64,000 bases of DNA from Neurospora tetraspora. Taxonomy: Eukaryota; Ascomycota; Sordariomycetes; Sordariales; Sordariaceae. The notes beneath the pieces are model-generated. The model was not told the DNA's origin and made no database searches. It saw nothing but the letters and a program-made list of their open reading frames with translations. The position numbers and the translations under genes were made by a program. The stretch's first letter is position 1; every line of letters starts with the position of its first letter. The stretch is from contig NW_026944390.1 in the NCBI RefSeq assembly GCF_033439725.1, positions 558,001 through 622,000 of the forward strand. The letters run 5' to 3'. Of the stretch, positions 11,278 to 23,943 are shown in pieces.

Positions 11278-12979
11278 TTAGACAGGGGCGTGGTTGAAAA
11301 GATAGGACACCGACTCGCCGTTGTGTGTGCGGCGGATGGCCTCGGCGATGGTGGGGGAGATGTCGATGACGCGGATCTTGGGGCACTGTTTTATGGGGAC
11401 TGGTCAGTCATCTTGCAACATCTCATAGGAGCTCAAAGGCTCAGAACACGAAGAGTACAACTAACCCTTTCAATCTTGTCACCGAGAGGGACAGTGTTGG
11501 TGCAGATGAGAGCCTCGAGGACACTGGCGTTAAGGTTCTCAATGGCGTTACCGGAGAGAATACCGTGGGTAACGAGAGCAAGGACGGCCTTGGCGCCGTT
11601 CTCCTTGAGGACGGAAGCGGCCTTGACGAGAGTGCCGCAAGTGTCGGCCATGTCATCGACAAGGATGGCGATCTTGTCCTCGACGTTACCGACAAGAGTC
11701 TGTCACACAAGTCAACTTTTCAGTCTCTCAACCTAACCATTTCGGACTCTTTCTTACCATGCGACCAACAACGTTGGGGCGGGGGCGCTCCTTGTGGATA
11801 AGAGCGAAGCCGGTGTTGAGGTGGTCGGCGATGGAGGTAGCACTTGAAGAAGGGTCAGTCAGCGCGAGCTGTTTATCTTGTTGGAAATGTAGAGTACCTA
11901 CCGCTTGGCACCACCGGCATCGGGGGAGACGATCACGGTGTCCTCAGGCTTGTAGTTCTCGCGGATGTAGCGAATGATAGAAGGCTCCGCATACAGGTTG
12001 TCGACTGTCAATCAATTAGTCTCGGGTGGTCTTGTTCATAGGAGTGGTAGGCTGGCTTACCAGGAACGCTGAAGAAGCCTTTCGTTTTCGAGATTCGTCA
12101 GCACGCATTCCATATCGAGTTCGTGGGAACCGTTCAATCGCTCATTCCAGGGGAATTGGTATAAAAGCTCCGCATACCTTGGATCTGTAAAAACAATGTT
12201 AGCGTATGGCTCCGGACAACGATTACAGAGAAAGTTAGAACATACCTGGGAAGCATGGAGATCAACGGTGACAATATCTATGTCACAGTTAGCGGCGAAC
12301 ACAGCTTCTCGAGAAACTGGCGAACGGCTTACGGTTGGCACCGGCGGTCTGCAACATGTTGGCGACAAGTCTGGCGCTGATAGGGGCGCGCGACTTGTCT
12401 TTCTTGTCCTGGCGAGCGTAGGGGAAGTTGGGGCTGGGATAGTCAGTTCAGTCTGTCCGGTTCAAGGCAAAAAGCATTCTGGCATCTTTTGCACCAACAC
12501 ACTCAGGCTACTACTGAAGCCCCAATGGCTGGCGCAAAGAATGCGCGCGAAGGTGTTCATGCCCATGGATCAGATCCTTACATGACTGCCGTTATCCTCC
12601 GAGCACTGGCGGTTCTGCAGGCCGAGATGGCAATGAGGAGCTCCATCAAGCCCTCGTTGACGTCGCCGGTGGCGGTAGACTGGATAATGAAGACATCTTC
12701 GTCGCGGACCGACTCGCCGACGGTGAAGGAGGTTTCTTGGTTCGAGTAGTTGAGGGAGATGGTCCTAGCGACCTCGATTCCGAGTCTGCGACAAACAAAC
12801 ACAAGGCGGGTTAGAGACTGTTGTTGGACGACGGCGCAATGCGCGATATCGGATTTATTCGAGAGGGCAGAATAATCGAGGGCAGGTAGGCAGGCATACC
12901 GCTTCGCAACCTTCTCGCTGAGCTCGGGGTGGCTTCTTCCGCTGATGAGCTTGACCTCGTTCGCCATTTCGCCGGACAT
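11278..12979 (-). CDS. Ribose-phosphate pyrophosphokinase (PRPP synthetase)
   Basis: The enzyme converts ribose 5-phosphate and ATP to PRPP for nucleotide, His and Trp synthesis in the cytosol. Ten exons close perfectly to 323 aa: 12979-12900, 12785-12582, 12433-12333, 12277-12246, 12184-12178, 12078-12061, 12004-11902, 11842-11758, 11699-11466, 11385-11278. All junctions are GT-AG. Motifs are [20 protein letters not shown], the DLHASQ metal-site region (D134, H136), [15 protein letters not shown] and the PRPP-binding loop DDMADTCGT (225-233). The C-terminus ends SYLFNHAPV. Exons five (7 nt) and six (18 nt) are micro-exons that rebuild IQGFFSVP. A second in-frame ATG at 12967 ([11 protein letters not shown]) is an equally good start. 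Yeast has five paralogues and I do not assign one. Confidence 0.95.
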
Positions 12980-14616
12980 GTTGTCGAGAAGTCGGAGGAC
13001 CCGTCAGGTAGACGACAGGCCAGCTTTGGTTGACAAAAGATTTCGAATGGGAGGGTCTCGGGTGTTACAGCCACGGGCAGGTTACTTCGTTGCTTCTCTT
13101 CTGCAGCTGGTTACCTGTTAGCGGGGCTGCTGTCGGCACGTGGGGCTCATGTGGATGGACACGAGAAACATGATCCTTAATTCCTTAATGGTGGTAGGGG
13201 AGGTAGGATTAAGCCCGGACAGGAGTGGAAGTGAAGGGTGTCAAGGTGCGTAGGTAGCGGTGGTGGTGACTGGGTGAATGGCAGTGTGGTGGGATTGGGT
13301 TATACCGGTAGAGGGTAACGCAAATGCACTCAAAGGGCGAGAAAGACAGAGGGGTTCTCACTGACAAGGAAACAAAAGATTCTCGGGTCACCGTTGCAAA
13401 GTTGCGTCTTGAATTCTTAAAAGGGATCAACCGCAAAGGTCAAAGTCGCAGTAGTTAAGTCAAGTCAAATAATAGAATGGGGAAAAGGGTCGAGAGTTCT
13501 CAATTGGCGTCCGAGACTGGTCCGTGGACAGGCACAGCGCGTCGACGGGGCCGGCCAAGGATCACTGGCCAATGCCCCATGACGGGCGAAAAAAGTTGAA
13601 AGAAAAAATTATGTGGAGACCCTTGACAGCAGCCGAGCGGCCACTGGGCACTGACTGCGTGGACTGACTCTCCCGTTCGTTGCTCTGTCTGGGGCGAGGC
13701 CCTTTCACAGGCGGGTGAAAGAGTCCCTTCAAAGTGGTTCTATGTAGAGGTACATCTCACCTCACCCATTCACGGCGCCCATCCCCGTCGCCGGTACGTA
13801 CAACCCCAGCCCCGCATGCCGAACGTTACCTATCGATAAGCCGATAAGCCAACGGAATCGGCTAAGCGTGCGGTCAATGCCCGGTTGAGCGGAGTCACAC
13901 GTGTAAGAGCATCCCCGGCTCGTTCAGCAGCAGCTACCTAGTCCGCCGTCACTGTCACTGTCTCGCCCAACGGTCTTTGCCATCCGAGGGAGTCTTCTCA
14001 AACGCTACTGTAGGTACCATGAGCCATTTGAGACAGGGCACTTGATATTTTGGGAAAACACCATTGGATGTCTTATACCGAGTCTTGACTCAGTCATATG
14101 TGCGTACATATCCTAAATTTTGTCAGTTGACTTCAGGTTCCCTCAGGTAAGACCGATGAAATCATCCATAACTTTGTCAAACAACGCCAAGGTTGTGACT
14201 TCGCCTAACCCATTTGGTTTGTTAGCGCAGAAACGAGAACGGAACCAAAGGATCTAGACGACGACATGGGATGAAAACGACTGTTCGTTCATTCAGTCAA
14301 TTTAGCCACTCCAGTTCAGTACAGGAAACGGGCTTTTGACGCTGAGTTCGAAATGGCGTCTACGCTTGCCCAAGAGGGTTTCGGGATCCAGTCGAGATGT
14401 CTTCATGGCAATCTGGCAGTGAAGTGTTCGTGAACTGACAATGACATTTCCCAATAACTTCAGGTATTGGTTTGTAAATGTATGTATCAGGAAGTACACC
14501 AAGCCAGCAATCTGCTCCCAACGCCCAGCTTATACTGTGTTCTACAATGCTTCCTTCCAGTTGATATATCATGAAATGCCTATAAACAGCTACGGCAACG
14601 CCGCCACAGCTTGCTC
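12980..14616. other. Intergenic, promoter side of the PRPP synthetase gene and 3' flank of tep1
   Basis: Nothing coding was recognised. The proximal part (12980-13500) is purine-rich on the minus strand and is the probable promoter and leader of the PRPP synthetase gene. Confidence 0.5.
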
Positions 14617-16921
14617 TCAAGCAGAAGCCTTCGGCGTAACAACTTCGCCAAGCTCTTCTCCCTTCGGGTCACTCGTCTTCACCCCAGCCAACGACTCATC
14701 GTCATTATCACCGCCGCCCTTACCATTCGCCTCGAGACCCGGACCCCCCTCTGCCATATCCAGATCCCTCAAGCTACTGGCCTTGCTCACACTCGCGCTT
14801 TCCGTCGTCTCCGCTCTCAAACCCAATTCCTTTTCCTTCGGAAGGTGATCAGGACCGACACCTTTCCAATCCGCAGGCTTCATCTGGGGCACAGGACTCT
14901 TCTCCCCAGGCTGAGTGATAACCGTAACTCCCTGGACCGTTTCAGGCGCAGCAGCAGCACTAGCAGCAGCCCCGGCCGTTGTTTGTTCTCCCCCCTTTGC
15001 TACAGCAGCAGCAGCCTCAGTGGCGGCGCCAGCGCCAGTCCCAGTCCCAGCAACTCTCCAGACAACCGACAGCCGATCGAGAGCCCTAGTCCCCTTCCTG
15101 CTCGACCCCTTGATGCCATCCAACTTGTCCCACTCGATTTCGAACACGCCGCTTTCGTCCGCCTTGCCATCCTGCTCCGGCCCGTTGCCCTCGAAGAAAG
15201 CGTTGAACCAGACGTGGCCGACGGAGGTGACCATGGTTAGACCCAGGCTGGCCGAGGCACGGCTTCGTCTTTCGATGTCGATGTTGATGTCGCTGTTGGG
15301 GACGATGATGGGGTTCTTGGGCTTGAAGATGACGGCTTGACCGCCTGGTTCTGATTCCTCAGCGAGGACAGGCTTTTGTTGCTTGGGAGCGGATTCGGTG
15401 CTGGTTTTCGAGCGGATGGGGGTGAGGTTGGAAGTAGATTCGCTGACAGTGTTCTGTTCTGTCGACGGAATTTTCGTGACTTGCGAGGCTTCCGGCATCG
15501 CGATGGTCTTTGCCTTCCCGCCATTTGCTTTTCCTGCTTTGCCTGCCTTGTTGTTGCCAGCAGTAGTCTCCCCAAGCTTGGGGATGCTCCCATCACTTGA
15601 TGTTGCTGATGAACCGCTCAGCGCACTCTTCTTCTTCTCCAGCTCCTTCTCTTTATGGTCCTTGCCCTTTCGCACCGAAATCTTCCTCATCAAACTGCTC
15701 GCCCTGCTCCCCATCTTTCCCACCTTTTCCTTACTCCTACTCCTCCTCGTGCTAGACGAATCCGTTGTTGTTGACCGATCTGCTGCATCATCAACATCAC
15801 TCCTCGTCCCATCCAAGCCCGAAACCCCCTTTTTCTCCACCTCCTCCTCTGAATCGCTTTCTTTACCCACGCCATACCCAGCCATATCATAAAACATATC
15901 CATCACCCCGCCTCCACCCGGCGCATCCCCCTGCACAACGATCCTCTCCCCCTTCCCAAACGTATGCAACGTCTCGATCCTCTTCCCCTCGTCCGCAAAC
16001 CCTTCCACGGCCAGCTTGACCCCGTGTCTGAGTCCCCAGACGTGTATCTCGACGATCTCGATCGGCCTGTCCACGTATATCTTCTTTTTGGTCGGCTCGC
16101 TGCCGGCGTTGGCCCACCGGTCGACGTAACCGACGTATCGAACCTGGCTGGGGATCGACACGCCTTTGCCGAAGTTGGGCCGCATGCGTCGCTCGGTGAA
16201 GCGCGCTAGGGCGTCGGCGGCGGTCCAGCCGCACTCGGAGATCAGGTAGCTGCAGATGGAGGTGCCGGAGCGGCCTTTGCCGGCTTTGCAGTGGACGACG
16301 ACGACGCGCTCGCCCTTTTGGCGGGGACGGTCGAGGTCGAGTTTGTTGTGTTCCGCTGTGTTTTTGTTTTCCTCTTTCTTCTCGTTGTCTTTTACGCTTC
16401 CATTTGTTGCGCCAGTGCCGGCACCTCCATTTGTCGCATCAGGCGTCGCCGGCGTCGTATTATCTCCATCGTTCCCAGATGTCCCTTCATCCTCCCCATC
16501 CAACCAATTCCGCATACTAGCCGTAATCATCGGCACCAGCCTGAACGGCGGCGGGTGATGATCCGGCCACGGGTAGTGTCTAATCCGATTATACACCGCT
16601 TCGTCCGGGTATCCAGTACCCTCGGCGCGGAATTCCCAGATGGACCAGCCATCGCCGTGCTTCTCGTCGAGGAAAGCGACCAAACGGTCAAGGGGGTTAC
16701 GGTAGGCTCGTTGGGGGTAGGTTTGTGAGGGTCCGGATCTGTTTGTTTCCCCTCTCTGTTAGCCTGCTAAATCTTCAAACACATGGGGACGGAAGGAGGG
16801 AAGAGGAGATAGGTAGTACACACGTTGCGATGATATTCGAGGTAACATAACATAGATCTAGCCCCGTATCCTCGTGTTTTAGGCGCGGACCGGCGACGAT
16901 CTGACGCAGCAGGGAGGCCAT
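14617..16921 (-). CDS. tep1: PTEN/TEP1-like phosphatidylinositol phosphate 3-phosphatase
   Basis: A PTEN-family phosphatase, expected to dephosphorylate PtdIns(3,4,5)P3 and related lipids at membranes. Two exons (16921-16824, 16738-14617) give 739 aa. The N-terminus runs MASLLRQIVAGPRLKHE, then LDLCYVTSNIIA, then TYPQRAYRNPLDRLVAFLDE, the PTEN phosphatase start. The acid loop is YPWPDHHPPP with D92. The P-loop is HCKAGKGRSG (182-191; C183, R189), identical in form to the PTEN class. Between MRNWLDGED and VVVVHC lies a low-complexity insert of about 60 residues. A C2-like region follows (VWGLRHGVKL near 265; HVWFNAFFEG near 505), interrupted by a long Ser/Lys-rich linker. The C-terminus is Ala/Gly-rich. 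The catalytic residues look intact. Confidence 0.9.
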
Positions 16922-17985
16922 GGTCGGTATCCTTTTTAGCCTGAACAAATTGCCGGCAAGATGATCTGTATATAAACAAAGGGAACTCTAAACAGAAGGA
17001 GAAGAAGTGGCGGTTTAAAGACTGCTGGGGAAAAAAGGAGGTATCGTCCGTTCAAGTGGTCGAGTAACAGTGATATGGGATGACAGTAACAGATTAAAGG
17101 AACAGCTCAGTTATAGAGGCGCAGCACATCCGGGGCCAGAAAGGCATTTATACCCCATTGGAATCCCGAAAACTGGCAAGAACCTAGTCGATCATCCAAG
17201 CTGCTCGACATAATCCAGATCCGAATGCGAATGGGTGGAAATCTCGTCTACCAGCTGGATGGTACAGGCTGTGAGGGAGGCCTGAGAACCCGCTTGGTTC
17301 AGGTGTTGTAAAGCGGAAGCGACGTCATTGCTGGGAGCCCTCAGCGGGACGCTGGAGTTGCTCGAGAGGGGTCCCCGATAGGGGTATCAAAGTGGGGCAG
17401 CTACCTACTGGTCAAGGATAAACCGACTCGTGTAATGTTATTCGCACACGATCGACACGACCAGAACAGCTGGCTTGATGACAATATGTCTCTAGGTGAT
17501 AATTACGCGGCTAGGGATACTGATTAACAAGAAAGCAAACGAGGTATACACGCCTTGATGTATTCGGCAGCCAGGAAAGTCACACACCAGTCTTCAACCA
17601 CCTCTCTGAGCAACCACAAGAGTAACACTGCAACAAACTGTCAATGAAAGCCTAGTAATAAACTGATTTTTAACAATTCCCGAGCTTCATGCCGAAGCCA
17701 TTACGCACTCTTATTCCTTTCCGCGGCATAATGCCCTCCAACCAACAGGTCTTTCCCGATACACGACCCTTACAGAGTCCTGTCTCATCCTTCAGTTCCT
17801 CTAGAAACTCGGTCCGACCAAAAGGTGTGACCGATCCTTCGCTTCTGGGCCAGAGATTTTCGAATTAAAGGAAGCACCGCAGGCCACCAGTCTCAAGTGT
17901 TGTCTTGCCTAGGTCGCGCTGGTATCCGCGAAGCAATCTTGTCATCAATGCTTAAAGATCTCAAGCTTCGGCGGTAGCCGACAGT
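16922..17985. other. Intergenic, upstream of tep1
   Basis: This stretch holds the promoter side of tep1 and the 3' flank of the Pom33-like gene. No gene or structured RNA was recognised. Confidence 0.5.
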
Positions 17986-19169
17986 TTAAGAGGTCTTCTT
18001 GGGGGCAGCGGCACCGCTGATGTACTTGTTGACATCAGTAGCCTGGTGGAACTGACGGGCAAGGCCCTTGGCGGTCTCCCAAGCCTGACGAGCAGCCGGA
18101 GGGGTGCCCTGAGCGCCAATGAGGTTGTCGATGCGGGCCTCAAAGGTGCTGAACGAGTTCTGGACGTGGCTGCTCTGAGCAAAGCGGGTGCGAAGGAAGA
18201 CGGTGTAGATGACGATCAGGATCCAGGAGCGGCGCTGGAAGATGATGGCGGAGAGGAGGATACGGATCCAGAGGATGAGCTCAATGTTGGCAACGACCGA
18301 CATGGACGAATCGTAGTACTGCTTAACGAAACTGCCAATCGCGTCGGACATAGGGTGCTGAGTGTACTGGGGCTTGGCGCTGGGCTCAGCTCCGGCGGCA
18401 GGGGCCACCTTAGTAGGGGGCATGAGAGTCGGGATCAAGTTCGCACGAGTATAGGTAGCGACGTGGAAGACCGAGTAGATGGCGAAGGGAAGCATGGCGA
18501 TAGGGTACTGGGGCATGAAGAGCCAGACAAGGGCCAAAACTGAGCTTCGGGGTTAGCATTCGTTGGTAGGGCCACCGCTTGCAGGGGAAGAGCAAACATA
18601 CGGAGGTACTGAACGTTCTCGTCGGTGAGGTAGCTGACAACGTTGGCCGGCTTAGCACCGGTCTTCTGACGAGCGCGCCATGTCTTGTAAACCACGATAC
18701 CGTATGTGAGGGCAGCGGAGAGGAAGGTGGTGCGGTAGCAGAACTGGGCCATGCCACCATAATAGTTCATGCGCAGCCACGAGAAGGCGTAGCGGGTGAC
18801 GCAGATAAGAAGGGTGGCATGTCTGTTATGATCAATATCTCGTCAGCATACGTTCGAAGCAATCAAGACATGTCCTGGCGCGAGAATCGGTTGTTCCGAC
18901 ACTCCGCTCCTGTGAGATACCGCCTTGCTGCGTGGGCAACACGAGAGGGGAGCGGGACCGCAAGGCAATCGAGAATCATGACGTACCCAGCGAACCAAGC
19001 GACTAGGAGACGACGACAGTTAGCCATTTGCGCTCATGATGTATCTTCGAATCGCTAGAACAGCGATGGAGGCTCAAACGGAGAGGGGTGCACACGTACA
19101 CTGCAGGGTCTGTGCCAGCTTTTGAATCCTCTGCGCAAGAGGCAGGTCGGCGGGCGGCGGGGGAGCCAT
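17986..19169 (-). CDS. Pom33/Tts1/TMEM33-family membrane protein
   Basis: This family shapes ER membrane and helps distribute nuclear pores in fungi. Four exons (19169-19100, 19002-18987, 18822-18602, 18539-17986) give 286 aa; the second exon is only 16 nt. The N-terminus is MAPPPPADLPLAQRIQKLAQ, followed by AWFAGHATLLICVTRYAFSW, typical of the family. Further membrane segments are TTFLSAALTYGIVVYK, LLALVWLFMPQYPIAMLPFAIYSVFH and IELILWIRILLSAIIF. The C-terminal third is amphipathic and ends PKKTS, without a membrane span. The Pom33 C-terminus is known to bind membranes and importin; that role here is inferred. Confidence 0.85.
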
Positions 19170-20453
19170 TGTGATAGAAATGCTGTACGGAAAGTGGGTT
19201 GCTTAAAGTTTGTTGTCGTCCGTGTCCGGCGCGGTTGTTTTGGTATCGCTCGGTCGGTTGGCGATGTTGTTGGAAGAGCTAAAGTTGAGACAACTTGGAA
19301 ATGGCCGAGGTGGTGAGCGGTGCGTGTGGTGGAGTTCCCTGTTGGAAAAAAGGGCGGTCGTGTGCTTGTGCTTTTCAGGTCTTGTCCACGTCCTTCTTTC
19401 GGCCCAGGTCGGGGAATTTCTGCCGAACGTTCGATAGTGTGGTCGGTGCGCCTTGCTGCTGTTTCTACCGTAAGGCCAGGTATCGCACTAACGCAGCCAG
19501 GGTATTTCTTGGTGGGACGCTAACCTGAACTCGTCGGGCTAGGCGTTCAAGATGATAGCGCAAACAGCTTCTGTAGGGCTGGCTGCGACTGCGGTTTGTA
19601 GAACTCCTGTTTACCAGGAGCTTCAAAATGGGAAGTTGAGATGGGGTATCACTGTTGAAGAGCGGTACAAAAAAGACGAAAGATAATGAAGAACGAAATT
19701 GACAAAGATGCAAAAACAAATCCCGGAAGGTCTTTCCACGATTGCTACGGCTTTTATTGTGAAACTTCGACCCAGAGGCTGTTCTAACAAAATGCCGGCG
19801 TCGGTCTCGGCGGAAGAGCTGGGCGTTTTGTCGTCATCGCGCTTTACAGCTCCTCCGTCCCAGTCCCAGAACCCGCCAGAATCTGGTCAGATCTGGTCCG
19901 GTTTCACATGCAAGACGTCAACCCCGTTGCCCAAACCGGGGCTGGCTTCCATCTCGTCTTGGGAGGTTTTGGTGACTGTCATAGGTAGAGACGATTTAAA
20001 CTCTTGCTGTATTCCCTTTTTTTATCAATGAAGATCGTATCGAGTCCTCACACTTTTGCTGTCGTGTCAACATATTCTTTGGACTTGGTGATTGATCCAG
20101 TTCAGGTGGTTGCATCTCGCGATGTGACCACTGGCAGCTTCCCCCAAAGCTTCAGTGCTGTTGCCGCCTGCGTCATTCTTGGAGAGCTCAACTGGGATTC
20201 ATGGTAGAAATGCTTGGGCCAACTGCCTACCCTCACATCAGCCACGTCATTTGCGGTGGCTCAAACCTGCTTGTCGTAGACTAGTTCAACCCTAACCCTT
20301 CTGCAGGTGCCCTGCTTTCGTTTCATTTGACAGCGACACCACCATCGGTTGTATTCAGTTCTACGAATGCCACCACTAATACGGACGGGAGCGCAACCCA
20401 AAGACTCCTAGAAACACCCAAGCGCCGACATCCTCATTCCACATCGATATAAA
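19170..20453. other. Intergenic, upstream of the Pom33-like gene
   Basis: No gene was recognised. A telobox-like AACCCTAACCC lies at about 20288-20298, a motif seen in many fungal promoters; it is a single copy here. Confidence 0.45.
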
Positions 20454-22101
20454 TCATACGAACCCGTTCTTCTGCAACGGCCAATTCCAATCCCTCCTCT
20501 CGTCTCTTCTTCCCGGCTGCTGCTGTTGCTGTTGTAGCAGTTGTTGTTGATCCACCATGCCCTGACCCTGCGATCTCACACTCCCAGTAGTCGCCGCTCT
20601 CCGCCTCGAAGAAGTCGATGGTCCACGCGCGTGTGCAGGAGCAGATGCGCTACTACCCATTCTCCCAATAACACCAATACTTCCCGCAACGGTCGAGGAC
20701 ACAGTCCTCGCATGGCCGAGTGGGTATCCACCACTCGCACCGCTCATCACCGACGTGTTGGTAGGCACGGTTTCCAGGGGCCGAGTCAGTATGTCTCCGT
20801 ATACGCTTTTATTGCACTCGGGAGCGTACCGTATCGAGATGTTCCTCCTGATGTCTTTTGTTGCTGGTGGAGTGGGCAGGGGACAAGTTGGTGGCGGACC
20901 AGGCGATGGGAGGAGGATGTCACTATTATAACTATAGTCTTTGCTGACGGCCTGTCCGATTCTTCGTGGGGAAATGTCGGGTGGTGCCTCAAACTGGGGC
21001 GTTTGTGGTGTCTGCGGCGGACGATAGGCTTGCGAGGGCCGTCGAACGGGAGGTGGCTGTGGTCCTTGGGCTGGAGGTGGTGTTTGAACTTCTTCGATAG
21101 TCTCCAAGTGGATGGGTTCTGGTGGCCCCGTCGGGCTAAAAGGGTCCCCGTCTTTTGTTGGGCTGGCCTGGTCTTTGACGATATAGCTGACGATGGCGCG
21201 GTCAAGCGCATCGCTTACGTTCTGCTCTTCTTCTTCTTTTTGTTTTTGCTTCCTCTTTCGGTATCTCACGAAGAGGTAGAAGCCGGCGAGAGAAAGCACA
21301 GAGGAACCAATGATGGCGACGACAACTGCTATAGCAGCACTGTTGACCGATGACGCGGCTCCTTGCACAGCTTTGATGTCGAGATCGTTTTGAGCCTGGG
21401 CCTGGCAAAGGTTAACGAGACGGTGAGAAGTTTCAATATTGGGGAGCACTCACTATTGTCGAATTTGGATCTACCGTTATGGTCGATCCTACGGCGTCTG
21501 TTGTAACTGAGACAACGGTTGCTGTGACCGTGACCGTAACCAACTCCCCTTGTTCCAACATTTTGCTCGAGGCTGAACGTTCTGCAGCTATCACGGCATT
21601 GGAAGCCGATTCCTCGGCCGACGCTATTGCGCTTGAGGCCGAGGCTTGAACTGATGCCAAAGCACTGGAAGCTGACGAGGTAAGGTAATCGATCGACTCC
21701 TGAAGCCCTATGATGGATGTCGCCAGGAGGCTTGAGATGTATATGGCATTCGACTCAGCTTCTTCGAGGGCACTGCTGAGGGAGCTTATTGTTTCGATAA
21801 TGGGGTTGATTGTCGTGGGTGCCGTTGTCGGGAAAGGTGAAGGGGTTGCCTCTGCTACCACTGCGGCACTGATCGGCGAGGTCACGGTCGTTAACACGGG
21901 CTGCGAGCCAAGATCTTCATGGCCGCTGACCGGACGCCTTGCGACCACGGGTGGATGATGGTGTGGCCATGACTTGATAGGATTGTGCCCAGTCTCGGCA
22001 GACTCTGCACTTGCCACATTGTCAAGGGCGGTCAATGCTGCCGAGCAGCAGACAATGATTCCTAGAATCAGGCCGTATTTGAAATGATCCCGATTTCTCA
22101 T
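20454..22101 (-). CDS. Single-pass membrane protein with Ser/Thr-rich ectodomain
   Basis: Two exons (22101-21454, 21401-20454) give 531 aa. The N-terminus MRNRDHFKYGLILGIIVCCSAALTA looks like a signal peptide or anchor. The ectodomain is rich in Ser, Ala and Thr (for example SSASSALASVQASASSAIAS), likely O-glycosylated. One strong transmembrane helix lies at about 238-262 (AIAVVVAIIGSSVLSLAGFY), followed by RYRKRKQKQK. The cytoplasmic tail is Pro-rich with PPxP runs and a glutamine tract near the end. This layout resembles fungal wall-stress sensors of the Wsc/Mid2 type, but there is no WSC domain and I saw no cysteine motif, so the sensor idea is only an inference. The role is unknown. Confidence 0.75.
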
Positions 22102-23267
22102 GGTTCATCTCTAGGACAGAGCAACTAGAGATGAACACTGGGAGGAAAAAGGCGGGATGATGATACAGGGCAAGATCCCGAGCCCAGAAGATAGGCCCGA
22201 GTCACTCCCATGATCAACTACACGCCAGAAAGAACGGACTGGGGTGTCAAATTCCTGTAAGCGTAGGCGCCGAGGATCAAGTAGCTGGAAAAGGCACGGA
22301 TCCGGATGACTCTGATGTGCTATTCGAGATTCTGATTTGGCAGAGATGTTGATCTAGAAACAAAGTGGAAACGGCTAGGCCAGGTCAGCCATGAAGATGC
22401 GACACCAGGACCTCTTGACTGCAGCCACACGGTAGCTGCGGGATTGTTGCGAGGTTGCCTCCTCAAAGTTTCACCCAAGTTCTTGGAGGTGAGTTCTGAG
22501 TCCCAGAGCGAAATATCACTCTGTATTTTGGGCTTATCTACGGCAAGGATCGACTCAGCAACTTCCACCGAAGTAGGGCCATGGAGTGAAGAGGGACCAT
22601 GTTGGCTTCGCCGCAAATTCGATCTTTGAAAGGATGAACCTGTATCAGTAAACGGAAATGACTCGAGAATTGGACGGCATGACTTGACCCGAAACAGCCG
22701 ACTTCATTGATAGTGGCAATCTTCCATGCGATCTTCAACGCTTGAGCCTACGTTTTTCAAAAAGAGGGACCGCAGATTAAAGATCGTCGCTATTCGAGTC
22801 GGAATACGGCGTATAGTTTCATCCAACAAGTGCAAGTGTACCTCGAAGGTCTGTTGAGGTGCAAATAAGGTTGAGAGTTCAAGATCGCCGCCAATGATTC
22901 TCCATTGCGAAAGCGCCCGTGACATCTGCCTGGAACCTTCCTAGCAGCTGCTCACAGCTGCCCTGCCTGCTAAAAGCACAAGAGGGTCCAGACCGTTCCA
23001 CACGGTACAGCTCACTGTAAGATGCCGTGTCCGCGGTCTGGACCGCCGCCCGCTGAACGATGGGACCTGATAGTGGAAGGAAGGATTGACACTTAACAGT
23101 CTGATAGAAACCTTTCGAAGGGAATTGAAAGGAGAAAAAACACCGGCATTTTGAGACAAAAAGCGACAAATATTCCTCACCCGCATTCATATACCGTCCT
23201 CGCTGCTTTCCAATCCCTCGAAGTGCTCCCCTCCTAGAACAAACATCCCAAAAAGCGCCGCCAGAAA
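22102..23267. other. Divergent intergenic region
   Basis: This lies between two divergently transcribed genes (minus start 22101, plus start 23268), so it must hold both promoters. No further gene was recognised. Confidence 0.5.
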
Positions 23268-23943
23268 ATGACCACTATCGGATCCCTCCAGCGGCTCTCC
23301 GCCCCGTCCCTGTCCAAGCTGATCCTGGCCGAACAGGCGGCGGCCGGCACGGAGACTGGTGGCAGCCCCACTCTGGCTATCATTGACGTGCGGGATGACG
23401 GTGCGTACACTAGTTTCCGCCCCGGTCCTCCACAACGAACTTCCAAGTCCACTCGACACTCCATCTTATCTCCCCAAGTACTAACCCCGACCCTCCCCCT
23501 CTTCCCCCCTCACAGACTACATAGGCGGCCACATCAAAGGTTCCCAAAACGTTCCCTCGCGCAAACTCGACGCTATGCTGCCCACCCTTGTCCGCCAGCT
23601 CCAAGACAAGGAGACGGTCGTCTTCCACTGCGCGCTCTCGCAGCAACGCGGACCCAGCGCTGCCTTGCGCTACATTCGCGAGCGGGAGCGTTTGATGCCG
23701 AAGGAGGTGGAGACTAAGCTCACTTCCGCGGCTGATAGTGCTGCTGTGGAGGAGGCTGTTGGGGCTGATGGAGAGGGAAAGGAGAAGAAGGAGGAGGAGG
23801 AGGAGGAGAAAAAGAAGCCGGTCAACCAAAAGGTTTTTGTGTTGGATCGTGGGTTTGTGGGGTGGCAGGAGGCTTTTGGGTTGGATGAGAGGTTGACGGA
23901 GGGTTATAGCAAGGAGTTGTGGAAGGATGGGTATTGGATGTGA
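23268..23943 (+). CDS. Cdc25/rhodanese-fold phosphatase (Ibp1/Ych1-like)
   Basis: Two exons (23268-23400, 23516-23943) give 186 aa. The protein has the rhodanese-fold pattern LAIIDVRDD-YIGGHIKGSQNVPS and the active-site loop HCALSQQRGPSAA. This is a CX5R phosphatase/arsenate-reductase signature like S. pombe Ibp1 and yeast Ych1. The C-terminal VFVLDRGFVGWQEAFG completes the fold. Between the active site and that segment lies a charged insert with an acidic/lysine run (KKEEEEEEKKKP). The C-X5-R spacing predicts phosphatase or arsenate reductase activity rather than sulphur transfer. The substrate cannot be read from sequence. Confidence 0.88.
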
